In this document: in pieces, positions 8,271 to 16,900 of the stretch
How positions within the stretch are numbered: the stretch's first letter is position 1
Layout of the letters: each line of letters opens with the position of its first letter
Source of the DNA: Gemmata massiliana
GTDB lineage: Bacteria > Planctomycetota > Planctomycetia > Gemmatales > Gemmataceae
Assembly: GCF_901538265.1 (NCBI RefSeq)
Contig: NZ_LR593886.1
Span: forward strand, 9,693,738 to 9,757,737
DNA: 64,000 nt
Direction of reading: 5' to 3'
Made by a program: the position numbers and the translations under genes
Notes under the pieces: generated by a model
What the model was told of the DNA's origin: nothing
The model's input: the letters and a program-made list of their open reading frames with translations, nothing else
Database searches by the model: none

Positions 8271-8888
8271 GTGGGTCTGCCGGCCGGCCTGTAAGCCGGG
8301 TTTTGTCCCCGCCCTTTCGGACGGTAACGATCATTTATCTAGCCCCGCCGTTGCCGACGGGATCGAGCGGTCTACCCGGGGATCGTAACGGGTCGGGCCG
8401 ACCCTGTCCCCTGCTTGACCTTGCTTCCGGTGGGGTTTGCCGAGCCGACGAGTCACCTCGCCGCTGGTGCGCTCTTACATTAAGGGCTCGCGCCCCGCAC
8501 CTTTTCACCCTTACCGGCGAGTGCGGGAAAAGGAAAAAGGGGAAAGGTAAAAGGAAAAAGTAGAAAGGCAAAATGACCGACACAGTTCACGGTTATTTTG
8601 TTTTTCCTTTTCTCTTTTTCCTTTCCCCTTTTTCCTTTTCCCGCACTCGCCGGCGGTACACTTTCTGTTGCACTTTCCCGCCCGTTGGCGGTGCGAGCCG
8701 GGACGCCCGCGACCGTTACCGGGGGTGGACGTTATCCACCACCGCGCCCTATGAAGCCCGGACTTTCCTCCCGAACGGAACTCAGAGGTTGGGAGCCAGC
8801 GCCCGGGGCGGTGAAACACCGTACCTGATGTGCTGAGTCCCGACCCCTGAATCCCGCTCCGGCGACCGTCCGGCCGACCGACGGACCC
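8271..8888 (-). ncRNA. rnpB: RNase P RNA (bacterial type A) with enlarged P12
   Basis: Read on the minus strand, the hallmark blocks occur in order. GGAGGAAAGTCCGGGCT lies near 8756-8773. GTGCAACAGAAAGTGTACCG follows near 8655-8674. AAGGGTGAAAAGGTGCGG comes before the GTAAGAGCGCACC hairpin. Then come GAAGCAAGGTCAAG, CCGGGTAGACCG, GGCTAGATAAATGAT and ACAAAACCCGGCTTACAG. The ends pair as P1: GGGTCCGTCGGTCGGCC near 8888 with GGCCGGCCGGCAGACCC near 8273. The total of about 618 nt is much longer than the roughly 380 of E. coli, mainly because of the hairpin at 8514-8653. It is the catalytic RNA that matures tRNA 5' ends. Confidence 0.95.
8514..8653 (-). repeat. 140-nt purine/pyrimidine hairpin in RNase P RNA (P12 position)
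   Basis: The two arms share a 34-bp perfect match beginning CCGGCGAGTGCGGGAAAAGG on each strand, then a near-match of A/G-rich blocks (AAAAGG, AAAAAGGGG, AAAGG). It falls between the CR II block (ACAGAAAGTGTACCGCCGG) and GGTAAGGGTGAAA, where E. coli has the short P12 helix. One arm of the RNA is almost all purine and the other all pyrimidine. Confidence 0.9.
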
Positions 8889-9201
8889 AATTGCATCGTA
8901 GCTCGCAGCACCCAATAAAAGAAGGGGCGCCGAGTGTCCGGTATTGGGGATCATTGTTCTGGCACTCGCCCAATTCTCATGATACCCTCGCCGTTCTCGC
9001 ACCCCAGTACGCAACGGGCTTTCATTCCGGGCCGTTGATCCGTACCGGAACCGCGCGGACTCCATAGATCAAAGCGAGAGCCAACTGCGACCGGCCGTTC
9101 GGCCCAATAACACAGGCCCCGGTCTCAACGCGGCGCCGCACCGCGAATTCGTACAATGTCCGCTCCCGTAACCACTTAACCACCACGCAAAGGGCACCAC
9201 A
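8889..9201. other. Intergenic region between rnpB and gnd
   Basis: No gene is seen. It must hold the divergent promoters for rnpB (minus) and gnd (plus). A weak rnpB promoter candidate on the minus strand is TTCTTT, 17 bases, TACGAT, ending about seven bases before the RNA 5' end. Before gnd an AAGGG lies eight bases upstream of the ATG. Confidence 0.4.
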
Positions 9202-10674
9202 ATGGCCGCACCGACCGCCGACATCGGACTCGTTGGACTCGCCGTGATGGGCGAAAACCTCGTCCTCAACATGGAGTCGCGCGGGTACACCGTTGCGGTG
9301 TACAACCGCAGCACCGACAAGGTGGAGAAGTTCGTCAACGGGCGCGGGAAGGGGAAGAAGTTTGTCGGGGCCATGTCGCCCCAGGAGTTCGTCGCCAGCA
9401 TCAAGCGCCCGCGCAAAGTGGTGATGCTCGTGAAGGCCGGTAAAGCCGTGGATGACACGATCGCGACGATCGCCCCGTTCCTCGAGGCCGGCGACATCCT
9501 CATCGACGGCGGCAACACGCACTTCCCGGACACCACCCGGCGCGCGAAAGAACTCGAACCGAAGGGCATCCTCTACGTCGGTTCCGGTGTCAGCGGGGGC
9601 GAAGAGGGGGCGCTCAAGGGGCCGAGCATCATGCCGGGCGGCAACGTCGCCGCGTGGCCCGAGATCAAGCCGATCTTCCAGGCCATCGCCGCGAAGGTGA
9701 AGGACGCGAACGGGGCCGAGGCACCGTGCTGCGACTGGGTCGGGCCGGAAGGGGCGGGACACTTCGTGAAGATGGTCCACAACGGCATCGAGTACGGCGA
9801 CATGCAGCTCATCTGCGAGTCGTACAACCTACTCAAGGACATGTGCGGGCTGGCCCCGGCCGAGCTGAGTGGCGTGTTCGGCAAGTGGAACAAGGGCGTG
9901 CTCGACAGCTACCTCATCGAGATCACGAGCGAGATCCTCGCGTACACCGACCCGGAAACGAAGAAGCCGCTGGTCGACTTCATCCTGGACACGGCCGGGC
10001 AGAAGGGCACCGGCAAGTGGACCATCGACGCGGCCACCGATAACGGCGTGGCCCTCACGCTGATCGCCGAAGCCGTGTTCAGCCGGTGCATCTCGGCGCA
10101 GAAGGACGAGCGCGTGGCCGCGAGCAAGGTGCTGGCCGGCCCGGAGGTGCAGAAGGTGAGCGACCGCGACCAGTTTATCGCGGACGTGGAGATGGCACTC
10201 TACGCCTCGAAGATCGTGAGCTACGCCCAGGGATACGCGCTGATGGCGGCCCAAGCGAAGGCGAACGGGTGGGAACTGAACAACGGGGGCATCGCGCTCA
10301 TGTGGCGCGGGGGCTGCATCATCCGCAGCGCGTTCCTCGGGAAGATCAAGGAAGCGTTCGACAAGAACCCGAAGCTCGTGAACCTGCTCGTGGACCCGTT
10401 TTTCGCGGGCGAACTGGGCAAGGCCCAGAGCGGTTGGCGGCGCGTGGTCGGCGCGGCCGCGGCGAGCGGCATCCCGGTGCCGGCGATCTCCAGCGCGCTG
10501 GCGTACTACGACGGGTACCGCACCGCCCGGCTCCCGGCCAACCTGCTCCAGGCCCAGCGCGACTACTTCGGCGCGCACACCTACGAGCGGCTCGACAAGC
10601 CCCGCGGTCAATTCTTCCACACCAACTGGACCGGGCGCGGCGGCGACACCGCTAGCACCACCTACAACGTGTGA
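9202..10674 (+). CDS. gnd: 6-phosphogluconate dehydrogenase, decarboxylating
   Basis: 490 residues, full length. It oxidises 6-phosphogluconate to ribulose 5-phosphate and CO2 with NADP in the oxidative pentose phosphate pathway. The Rossmann motif is GLVGLAVMGENLVLNM near residue 8. The substrate and catalytic region reads GSGVSGGEEGALKGPSIMPG and GHFVKMVHNGIEYGD, with the catalytic Lys near 189. The C-terminal helical domain and tail (FHTNWTGRGG) are complete. It is cytoplasmic. The DUF7002-like gene follows after three bases and is probably co-transcribed. Confidence 0.96.
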   Translation: MAAPTADIGLVGLAVMGENLVLNMESRGYTVAVYNRSTDKVEKFVNGRGKGKKFVGAMSPQEFVASIKRPRKVVMLVKAGKAVDDTIATIAPFLEAGDILIDGGNTHFPDTTRRAKELEPKGILYVGSGVSGGEEGALKGPSIMPGGNVAAWPEIKPIFQAIAAKVKDANGAEAPCCDWVGPEGAGHFVKMVHNGIEYGDMQLICESYNLLKDMCGLAPAELSGVFGKWNKGVLDSYLIEITSEILAYTDPETKKPLVDFILDTAGQKGTGKWTIDAATDNGVALTLIAEAVFSRCISAQKDERVAASKVLAGPEVQKVSDRDQFIADVEMALYASKIVSYAQGYALMAAQAKANGWELNNGGIALMWRGGCIIRSAFLGKIKEAFDKNPKLVNLLVDPFFAGELGKAQSGWRRVVGAAAASGIPVPAISSALAYYDGYRTARLPANLLQAQRDYFGAHTYERLDKPRGQFFHTNWTGRGGDTASTTYNV

Positions 10675-10677
10675 CCG

Positions 10678-11313
10678 ATGCCGTTCAACCTGGCGCGGTT
10701 CGCCGCTCTGCGACCCGCGCTGTTCCACATCACCCGCCCGGCGAACCTGGAGTCGATCCGGGCGCGCCGGCGGTTGATCTGCGCCGCGGACCTGTTCACC
10801 GAAGCGGGTGAGCCGCACCGGGTTCGCGAGCCACGCGGCGCGGACACCGTTCCGATTCGAGTCGCGGGCCGCACGGTTGTGGTAAACGATCAGCGCCCGC
10901 TCCGTGCGGAGTGGATCGATTTTGAGGACGGCTGGGATCTCCCGCGACTGGTGGCACATCTCAACGGCCGGGTGTTCTTCTGGCCCGGCGCGGAACGCGG
11001 ACCCAACAAGTACGGTCAGAACCACACCGCCTCTTATGAGCGACACGGGGCTGTCATTCTCCGTGTGAACACGCAACAATTACTCGCCACGAATCCCGGT
11101 GCGGAGCCGGAGTTTTGTCGGTACAACTCTGGTGCGCCTAGCCCGCGCCGACGCCCGAACCCGCGCGGCCCGCACACATTCCTGGCGCCCGCCGCGTTCG
11201 ATTGGCCCGTGTCGCGTGTCGCGGAAGTGACGTTCCCTGGTCACGTCGCCCTCCCCGATGACACACGGGTCCGCGCCGGCGGTACAGAGCAGTGGGTGCC
11301 ACTATTCGGGTGA
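10678..11313 (+). CDS. DUF7002-like protein
   Basis: 211 residues. The pattern LFHITRPANLESIRARRRL near the N-terminus, RVFFWPGAERGPNKYGQ in the middle, AVILRVNTQQLLATNP, FCRYNSGAPSPRRRPNPRGP and VAEVTFPGHVALP resembles what I recall as DUF7002. The HITxxxNLxxI opening is reminiscent of ADP-ribosyl-transferase-like folds such as DarT, but no catalytic residue can be named with confidence. The ATG is three bases after the gnd stop with no strong ribosome-binding site, which suggests translational coupling. No signal peptide is present. Function is unknown. Confidence 0.65.
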   Translation: MPFNLARFAALRPALFHITRPANLESIRARRRLICAADLFTEAGEPHRVREPRGADTVPIRVAGRTVVVNDQRPLRAEWIDFEDGWDLPRLVAHLNGRVFFWPGAERGPNKYGQNHTASYERHGAVILRVNTQQLLATNPGAEPEFCRYNSGAPSPRRRPNPRGPHTFLAPAAFDWPVSRVAEVTFPGHVALPDDTRVRAGGTEQWVPLFG

Positions 11314-11384
11314 CCTCCATGAGTGCCCGCGACGTGGCCGGTTGCTCATACGCGGTTCGGCTCCACCAAAAGGAAACGCTCGAA

Positions 11385-11741
11385 ATGTCGGACAACGACC
11401 CTCGCGTCTTCTTTGCCGCCGAGCGGACGTTGCTCGCGTGGGTGCGGACCTCGTTGGGGCTGATCGGGTTGGGGTTCGTGGTGGCGCGGTTCGGGCTATT
11501 CGTGAAACTGATCCGCCCGGAGATGCATCACCCGACACACGGATGGTCGGCGGTTGTTGGTGTGGCTCTGGCCGCGCTGGGTGGGGGAATTACGGCTGCC
11601 GCGTCGTGGCAGCACCGACGCTTCTGCCGCACGCTCGCTGCAAACGAGCTTCCCCCGCGGTACCGCACCGACCTGGCACTTTGGCTCGGGTTCGCTGTGA
11701 CGCTTGCGGGGGCGGCGCTGGCCGTGGTGCTCGCGGAATGA
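11385..11741 (+). CDS. DUF202 (YidH-type) membrane protein
   Basis: 118 residues with three predicted membrane segments: LGLIGLGFVVARFGLFV, VVGVALAALGGGITAAAS and LWLGFAVTLAGAALAVVLA. The N-terminal signature DPRVFFAAERTLLAWVRTSL is diagnostic of the DUF202 family, whose members are small inner-membrane proteins of unknown role. An AAGGAAA lies ahead of the ATG. It stands between the DUF7002-like gene and a convergent OmpH-like gene. Confidence 0.85.
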   Translation: MSDNDPRVFFAAERTLLAWVRTSLGLIGLGFVVARFGLFVKLIRPEMHHPTHGWSAVVGVALAALGGGITAAASWQHRRFCRTLAANELPPRYRTDLALWLGFAVTLAGAALAVVLAE

Positions 11742-11774
11742 AGCCGACCGCAACAAACTCCGAACACCGGTCCG

Positions 11775-12422
11775 TTACTCGACGTTGCCGACGCCGAACT
11801 TTTCATTGAGGCGCCGAAGGATCTCGTCAGAATAATCGACCGACGAATCGAGGTAGAACGGTTGCAGCGCGGGCGGCTTGAGCCTCAATTCCTTGATGAG
11901 TGGGTTGTTCATTTCTTCCTGTGTGACCGCGTCGGGGTAGGCGTGTACCGCGACGAGTCCGTTTTCGTGTGCCACGTCCGTAACAACTGCGCGCAATTCG
12001 TCGTGCAGTTCCGTGCAGATCGTGGCAGTTCGTGCCGCTAGCTTCTTGTTGATCTCGCGCTCCGTGTCCTCGATCTGTCGGGAGAGGTCCAGCGCTTTCT
12101 GGGCGAGTTGTTGCTTCTCGGCGACGTCCTTCGATTTCTGGATGTCGTTCCGAAACTGTAGGTGCGCGGACCGCATCTCGTTCAGTTCTTCGGACAGTTT
12201 CGCGCGCTGCCTGTTGAGTTGCTCGGCGCGGATCTGTGCCTTCTTGTACTCGCGCAGCACCTTGGCGATGTTGAAGTAACCGTTCTTCTGGCCGATCACG
12301 ACAATGGACTTCGTGTGTTCGGGTTTCGCGCTCGTTGGCCCGGTGGGAACGGTGGCACCCGTTACGAACGCGGCGCCCGCGACGACCGTCGCACACCCCG
12401 CCAAAACGCTCCAGCGCACCAT
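11775..12422 (-). CDS. OmpH/Skp-like periplasmic coiled-coil protein
   Basis: 215 residues. The start at 12422 has GGAGGG upstream and gives a signal peptide (WSVLAGCATVVAGAAFVTGA). The mature protein has the Skp-like opening IGYFNIAKVL-type sequence (KNGYFNIAKVLREYKKAQ) followed by a long charged coiled coil (about 70-150) and a C-terminal segment with YPDAVTQEEMNNP. Skp/OmpH proteins chaperone outer-membrane proteins in the periplasm. Planctomycete genomes often carry several such copies with uncertain clients. It is monocistronic as far as seen. Confidence 0.78.
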   Translation of the reverse strand: MVRWSVLAGCATVVAGAAFVTGATVPTGPTSAKPEHTKSIVVIGQKNGYFNIAKVLREYKKAQIRAEQLNRQRAKLSEELNEMRSAHLQFRNDIQKSKDVAEKQQLAQKALDLSRQIEDTEREINKKLAARTATICTELHDELRAVVTDVAHENGLVAVHAYPDAVTQEEMNNPLIKELRLKPPALQPFYLDSSVDYSDEILRRLNEKFGVGNVE

Positions 12423-12627
12423 ACAGTCCCTCCGTGAATCGGCACGCTCCTGGGCCGAGGAGGGTAACCGTGATCGGGAGCATGCGGCAAGGCCAGGTGC
12501 CAATCAATCCAATTAATTAGAGATCACTATTCAATAATCGGGAATTCAAATCCGCGCGCCGGGTTCATCCTTTTGCCGCGCTGCCGCGTCGTTATTGAAG
12601 ACACTTCTCCCTAATCGAGGTGGTTTC

Positions 12628-13185
12628 ATGCGTGCGGTACTCGCTCTGGTGGCCCTTCTTTCGGGAAGTGCGGTCGCGACCGACGGGGACCGGCAGTTGA
12701 AGGTCCATCCGCAGCGCGGACTTCCGCCAATCGAAACGGTGATCGTTTACCAAACAAAAGACACGAAGCGCGAGCGAGTCGCCGAGCTAGCGAAGTTCGA
12801 TACCGCGCTTGCGTTACCCAGCGACGGTCCGTTTGAGGTGTGGGTGAAGCCGAAGAACGGGATCGCAGTGAAGGCGCTCGACAAACTCACTGTGAAATCC
12901 GGGCAAACGCACGACCTGAAGCTCGGGGATGTGCTCGGCACGGTCGAGGTGTTCGGCGACAACTTTCCGCGCGCCGACAAGGTCGTGTTGACCGATCCAC
13001 GCGATCCGGGACCGGGTGAAAAGGGACACATGGCTCTGCAAGTCGCGACCGACTACCGCGTGGACATGTGCGTGCCGCCGGGCGTCTACGCGGTGTGGGT
13101 GGTGCCTGCCAACGGCGCCAAACCGCATCGGGTGGAAGACAACGTGCGTGTACAGGCCGGGCGCAGCACCCGCGTCGGTGGCTGA
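12628..13185 (+). CDS. Secreted protein, unknown function
   Basis: 185 residues. The ATG at 12628 is preceded by GAGGTGG and begins a short signal peptide (MRAVLALVALLSGSAVATDG); a TTG start 33 bases earlier is less likely. The mature part has repeated short beta-like stretches with GPFEVWVKPKNGIAVKA and GVYAVWVVPANGAKPH, suggesting a small beta-sandwich. No catalytic motif is seen. It precedes the tRNA-Ala gene. Confidence 0.6.
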   Translation: MRAVLALVALLSGSAVATDGDRQLKVHPQRGLPPIETVIVYQTKDTKRERVAELAKFDTALALPSDGPFEVWVKPKNGIAVKALDKLTVKSGQTHDLKLGDVLGTVEVFGDNFPRADKVVLTDPRDPGPGEKGHMALQVATDYRVDMCVPPGVYAVWVVPANGAKPHRVEDNVRVQAGRSTRVGG

Positions 13186-13287
13186 GTGTGCGAAACTCCC
13201 CCTTGCCGCCCCGCGTTCGCGCTTTAATATGTGTAGGTCTGACGCGAACCGCGGGTAAACTCGTTGTGTCGCTTAGACAGAAGATTT

Positions 13288-13360
13288 GGGGCGATAGCTC
13301 AGTTGGTAGAGCGCTTCGTTCGCAACGAAGAGGTCGGGAGTTCGACTCTCCTTCGCTCCA
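13288..13360 (+). tRNA. tRNA-Ala (anticodon CGC)
   Basis: A 73-nt cloverleaf can be drawn. The acceptor GGGGCGA pairs with TCGCTCC and contains the alanine-specific G3:U70 pair. The D arm is GCTC/GAGC, the anticodon stem CTTCG/CGAAG has loop TTCGCAA, and the T arm is GGGAG/CTCCT with TTCGACT. The discriminator is A and no CCA is encoded. A decayed integrase follows, so this tRNA is a probable past integration site. Confidence 0.96.
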
Positions 13361-13410
13361 CTTGTCAGAAATCCTTTAGTCGAAGCAGTTTGCTTACCGC
13401 CGGGTGGTCC

Positions 13411-13472
13411 GGCGTGCGACACGAAAGCCCAGGGTTTAGGCGTAGTTATACGCCAAAACTGGAGTGTCGCAC
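13411..13472. repeat. Inverted repeat before the integrase remnant
   Basis: GTGCGACAC (about 13412-13420) and GTGTCGCAC (about 13464-13472) form a perfect 9-bp inverted repeat. Within it GGCGTA/TACGCC makes a second small hairpin. It lies between tRNA-Ala and the integrase remnant and may be an element end or integrase-binding region. Confidence 0.5.
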
Positions 13473-13483
13473 CTATATCACAT

Positions 13484-13960
13484 CCCAAAAACGCAATCCC
13501 CGGCTACAAACTCCACAAGCCATCCGGTCAGGCCGTAATGCGGGTCGCCCTCCCGGGTGGTTCTCGCAAATCGGTCTACCTCGGCGTGTACGGTAGCCCC
13601 GAATCCAAAGCCGAGTACGCGCGCCGCGTGCAAGCCCTGGGCACAAGTATCCCCACCGCGGTTGCCGGCCCGAGTGTGACTGACCTCACCGTTGCGGAGC
13701 CGCGGGTCCAGTTCCGCGAGCACGCTGATCGGCACTACCATCACCCCGATGGCAAACCCACATCACCGATCTGGGCCTTCAAACTCACTGCGAAACCTAT
13801 GAAGGAGCTGTTCGCATACCTTGCGGCGAACGAGTTCGGACCAAGCGCTCTGAAGACACTACGGGCGCGCATGGTCGAGTTCGGGTAGTGCCGTGAGGCC
13901 GTTAACACCGCCATTACGAGTGTGCGCACGATCTTTAAGTGGGCGTATCCGAGTTCCGGC
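13484..13960 (+). pseudogene. Remnant of a planctomycete-type tyrosine integrase
   Basis: The frame reads AIPGYKLHKPSGQAV, VYLGVYGSPESKAEYARRV, then a SAM-like segment. After an in-frame TAG at 13886-13888 it continues CREAVNTAITSVRTIFKWAY. This matches the N-terminal half of integrases common in Gemmataceae (YRLHK.SGQA, YLG.YGSPES..EYARV, R.VN..V..VR..FKWAV). There is no start codon at the expected place, an internal stop, and no catalytic domain, because the sequence ends where the kinase gene's 3' end begins. It is adjacent to tRNA-Ala. Confidence 0.75.
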
Positions 13961-13964
13961 CGAG

Positions 13965-16900
13965 TTACTCGCTCGGCTGGCGAGTATTCAAGGGCTCCAA
14001 GCGCGGGCGCGGTGAGGCACCCGATCCAGAACCGGTGCCACCGGTCTCTAACAGCACACGCGCCTCGTCCGGCGCCCGGTCACGTAAGAAGCGCCCCAGG
14101 CTCAGTGCCGCACGGAGTTCGAGAGCCCGGGTCCGTTGCGCGCACGCGGTCGTCACGGCCGCGCGCAGCGAAGCTTCCGCGCGCCCCGCGTCCCGTCCGG
14201 CGAGCAACTCGCCCCGCAGTCGGTGGACCTCCGACTCACACAGGCGCTCACAAGTCACCGCTCTCACTCGGTCGGCTTCGTCCAGCGCCGCCAGCGCTCC
14301 GTCGGTGTCGCCGCCCCTTGCACGGGCGTCGGCGAGCAGAGCAAAGAAGTATACCAGGTACGTTCGGCTCCCGGTCGCGCGCCACGCCTCGATCCCCTGT
14401 TCGAGCAGCACCGTTCCTTCCGCCCCGGTCGCGGCCCCCGCCCAGCCGAGCAGAACCGTTGCCCCGGCCTGCCAGAACGCGAACCGGTGCTCGACCGCTA
14501 CCGCCAAGGTCGCCGAAGCGTACTCACGCACCGCGTCCGGGTCACCGCGGAACTGGTGCAGAACGGCAGCGAAATGGAGGGCCAGTACGAGGGTACTCGG
14601 CTGTGACCCGTCGCGCGCCAGTTGGACCGCGTCCCGGCTCCGGGCGATCGCTTCCTCCGGTTCGCCGAGCAGCCACAAGGCGACCGCACCGAACGCCAAA
14701 CACGCGACACCCGGATCTTGCCCGAACTGGAAGGTCAGTGGGCTGTGCCGCGCCGGATCGTACAAGGCAATCGCCGTACGCATGTGGCGCCGCACCGTTC
14801 CCGGGTCACCGGCGCACAGGGCCACCACTGCTCCCGCTTGACGAGCCTGAAGAATCAGTGCGGGGTCCGCGGCCTGCTCCGCCAGGGCGAGCAACTCACC
14901 GGCGAGCAGGTGCGCGCGGCCCAGATCCGAGCGCACCTTGTAGAAGAGCCACAATCCCCACAGGATCGGGTACAGTGGGCCGATTCCCGGGCGCGCCTCC
15001 CACAACTCGCGCGCCCGCATGTAAGCCACCTCCACCGGTGGGGCCGCGAACCCATCGGTCACCTGGAGCTGGAGCCCGAGGGTCACCTGGAGGCGAAACT
15101 CGCGTGCGGCGTGCTCTAGCGAATCAGGCGAGCCGTCCAAAAGCGCGAGCCCGCGCCGGGCCAGGGCTGCCGCCTCGCGGTGGGCGAACATTCGGGCCGC
15201 GTTCCCCGCCGCCGCGTGGAACAGATCGGCGGCCCGACCGAACTCGCGCCCGGTTTCGTACAGAAGCGCCAATTCAGCGGCCGCCAGCCCAGGCTCACCC
15301 TTCTGGAGTTTGAGGAGCGCGTCGGCCAGCGCTCGACTCACGGTCGCTCGCCGAGTCGGGGGCAGGTCGGCGTGCAAGGCGTCCTGGTACAGAGTGTGAA
15401 CGAACACGTACCGCCGCGACACCGTTCGGTCCGGGAACTCGTGTTCCTTCACCAGGCGCACCAGTCCGTGTACCCGCTCGATCTCTTGGAATTGCTCCTC
15501 TGCATCCGCGGGGGCGGTGCCCAGCGCACGGGCGACGACCGCGGAATCGAACGTCGCCCCCAGCACACTGGCCGCGGCGAGCAGCCGTCGATCGGCAGGG
15601 CCGAGTTGATCGAGCTTGCGCCGGATCAGCCCGCGAATCGACTCGGGCATCTCCGACACTGCGTCGGAAACCGGTCCCGACAGAACCCACTGCTCGCCCG
15701 CGCGGACCACGACGCTGCGGTCGCGCAGGTAGCGGACCAAGTCCGTGACGAACAGCGGGTTACCTCCGGTCTTGGCGTGGAGTGCTGCGATTAACTCGGA
15801 GGGGAGGGCGTGCCCCGGGAGAGCGAGATCGAGGTAGCGATCGACTTCTTGGGGGGCGAGAAGCTCCAGAGCCAGTTCGCGGCACACACCGCGGCCCTGA
15901 AGATCCCGCTTCGCCGAGAGAAACGGGTGATCGGCCAGCAGGAGTTCGTCCCTACGGTAGGCAACCACCAATAAGAGCCGCAACCCGGTGCAGTGCCGGC
16001 CCAGGTAGGCGAGTAAGTCGGCCGTTGGCAGATCGGTCCAGTGGATGTCGTCCACGAACACGATCACGGGTGCGTGCCGGGACAGTTCAGTGAGGAATGC
16101 GACCAGTTCCCGCTTCATACGTGTCTGGGTGGGTGCCGGGGCGCCGTTATCGGGGTGCCCTGGCACGGGTGCGAGTTCGGCCGCCCAGGTGGGGGCCAGG
16201 GTACGAAGGTAGTGCCCCGCGATCCCGCCCGTGGAGCCGCGGAGCAGAGTATCCAGAGCTTCCAGGATCGGAAGGTAGGCTTCGGCCTCGGCCAGTCGCT
16301 CGGAGCAACGCCCGCGTGCGACGCGGTACGGGCGCCCGTCGGTCGCTAGGTCAGCCAGGAACTCCTCGACCAGCACTGTTTTCCCGATCCCCGGCTCGCC
16401 GACCACACACACCATTTCGCCCGCCCCGGCTACGGCAGCCTCGAACGCGGCGCGCAGTGCCGAGCGCTCGCGTCCCCGCCCCACGGTCCACCGGCGCGGG
16501 GGCGGGGACGCTGCGGGCACCGCGAGTGGGGGATCGTGAGAGGAAGTGGCTAGGGCCGCATCTACTTCCGCGGCCGTGGGCCGCGCGCGCGGATCTTTGC
16601 TCAACATCTGAGCGATCAGCGTGCCGATCGCAGCGGGAAGTTCCGAATTCAGGCGGCCGGGTGGGACTGGGGTATCTTCGGCAATCGCGCGCAGCATGTC
16701 GAGCGGGTTGCCGGCCGGGAACGGGTGCCGTCCCGTGGCCATCTCGTAGAACACCACGCCGAGCGAGAACACGTCCGAGGAAGGACCGACCGGTACCGCC
16801 CGGGTCTGCTCGGGCGACATGTACGGGACCGTTCCAAACACCCCGACGTGCGACTCGTGATCCCCCGAATGCTCCAGGGAGGCGGCCTCCGGGAGCCGGT

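Noticed and set aside
13922..15313. 463-codon plus-strand open frame
   Set aside because: Only its first codons belong to the integrase remnant; the rest is antisense to the PknK-like kinase and is Pro/Arg/Gly-rich without domains.
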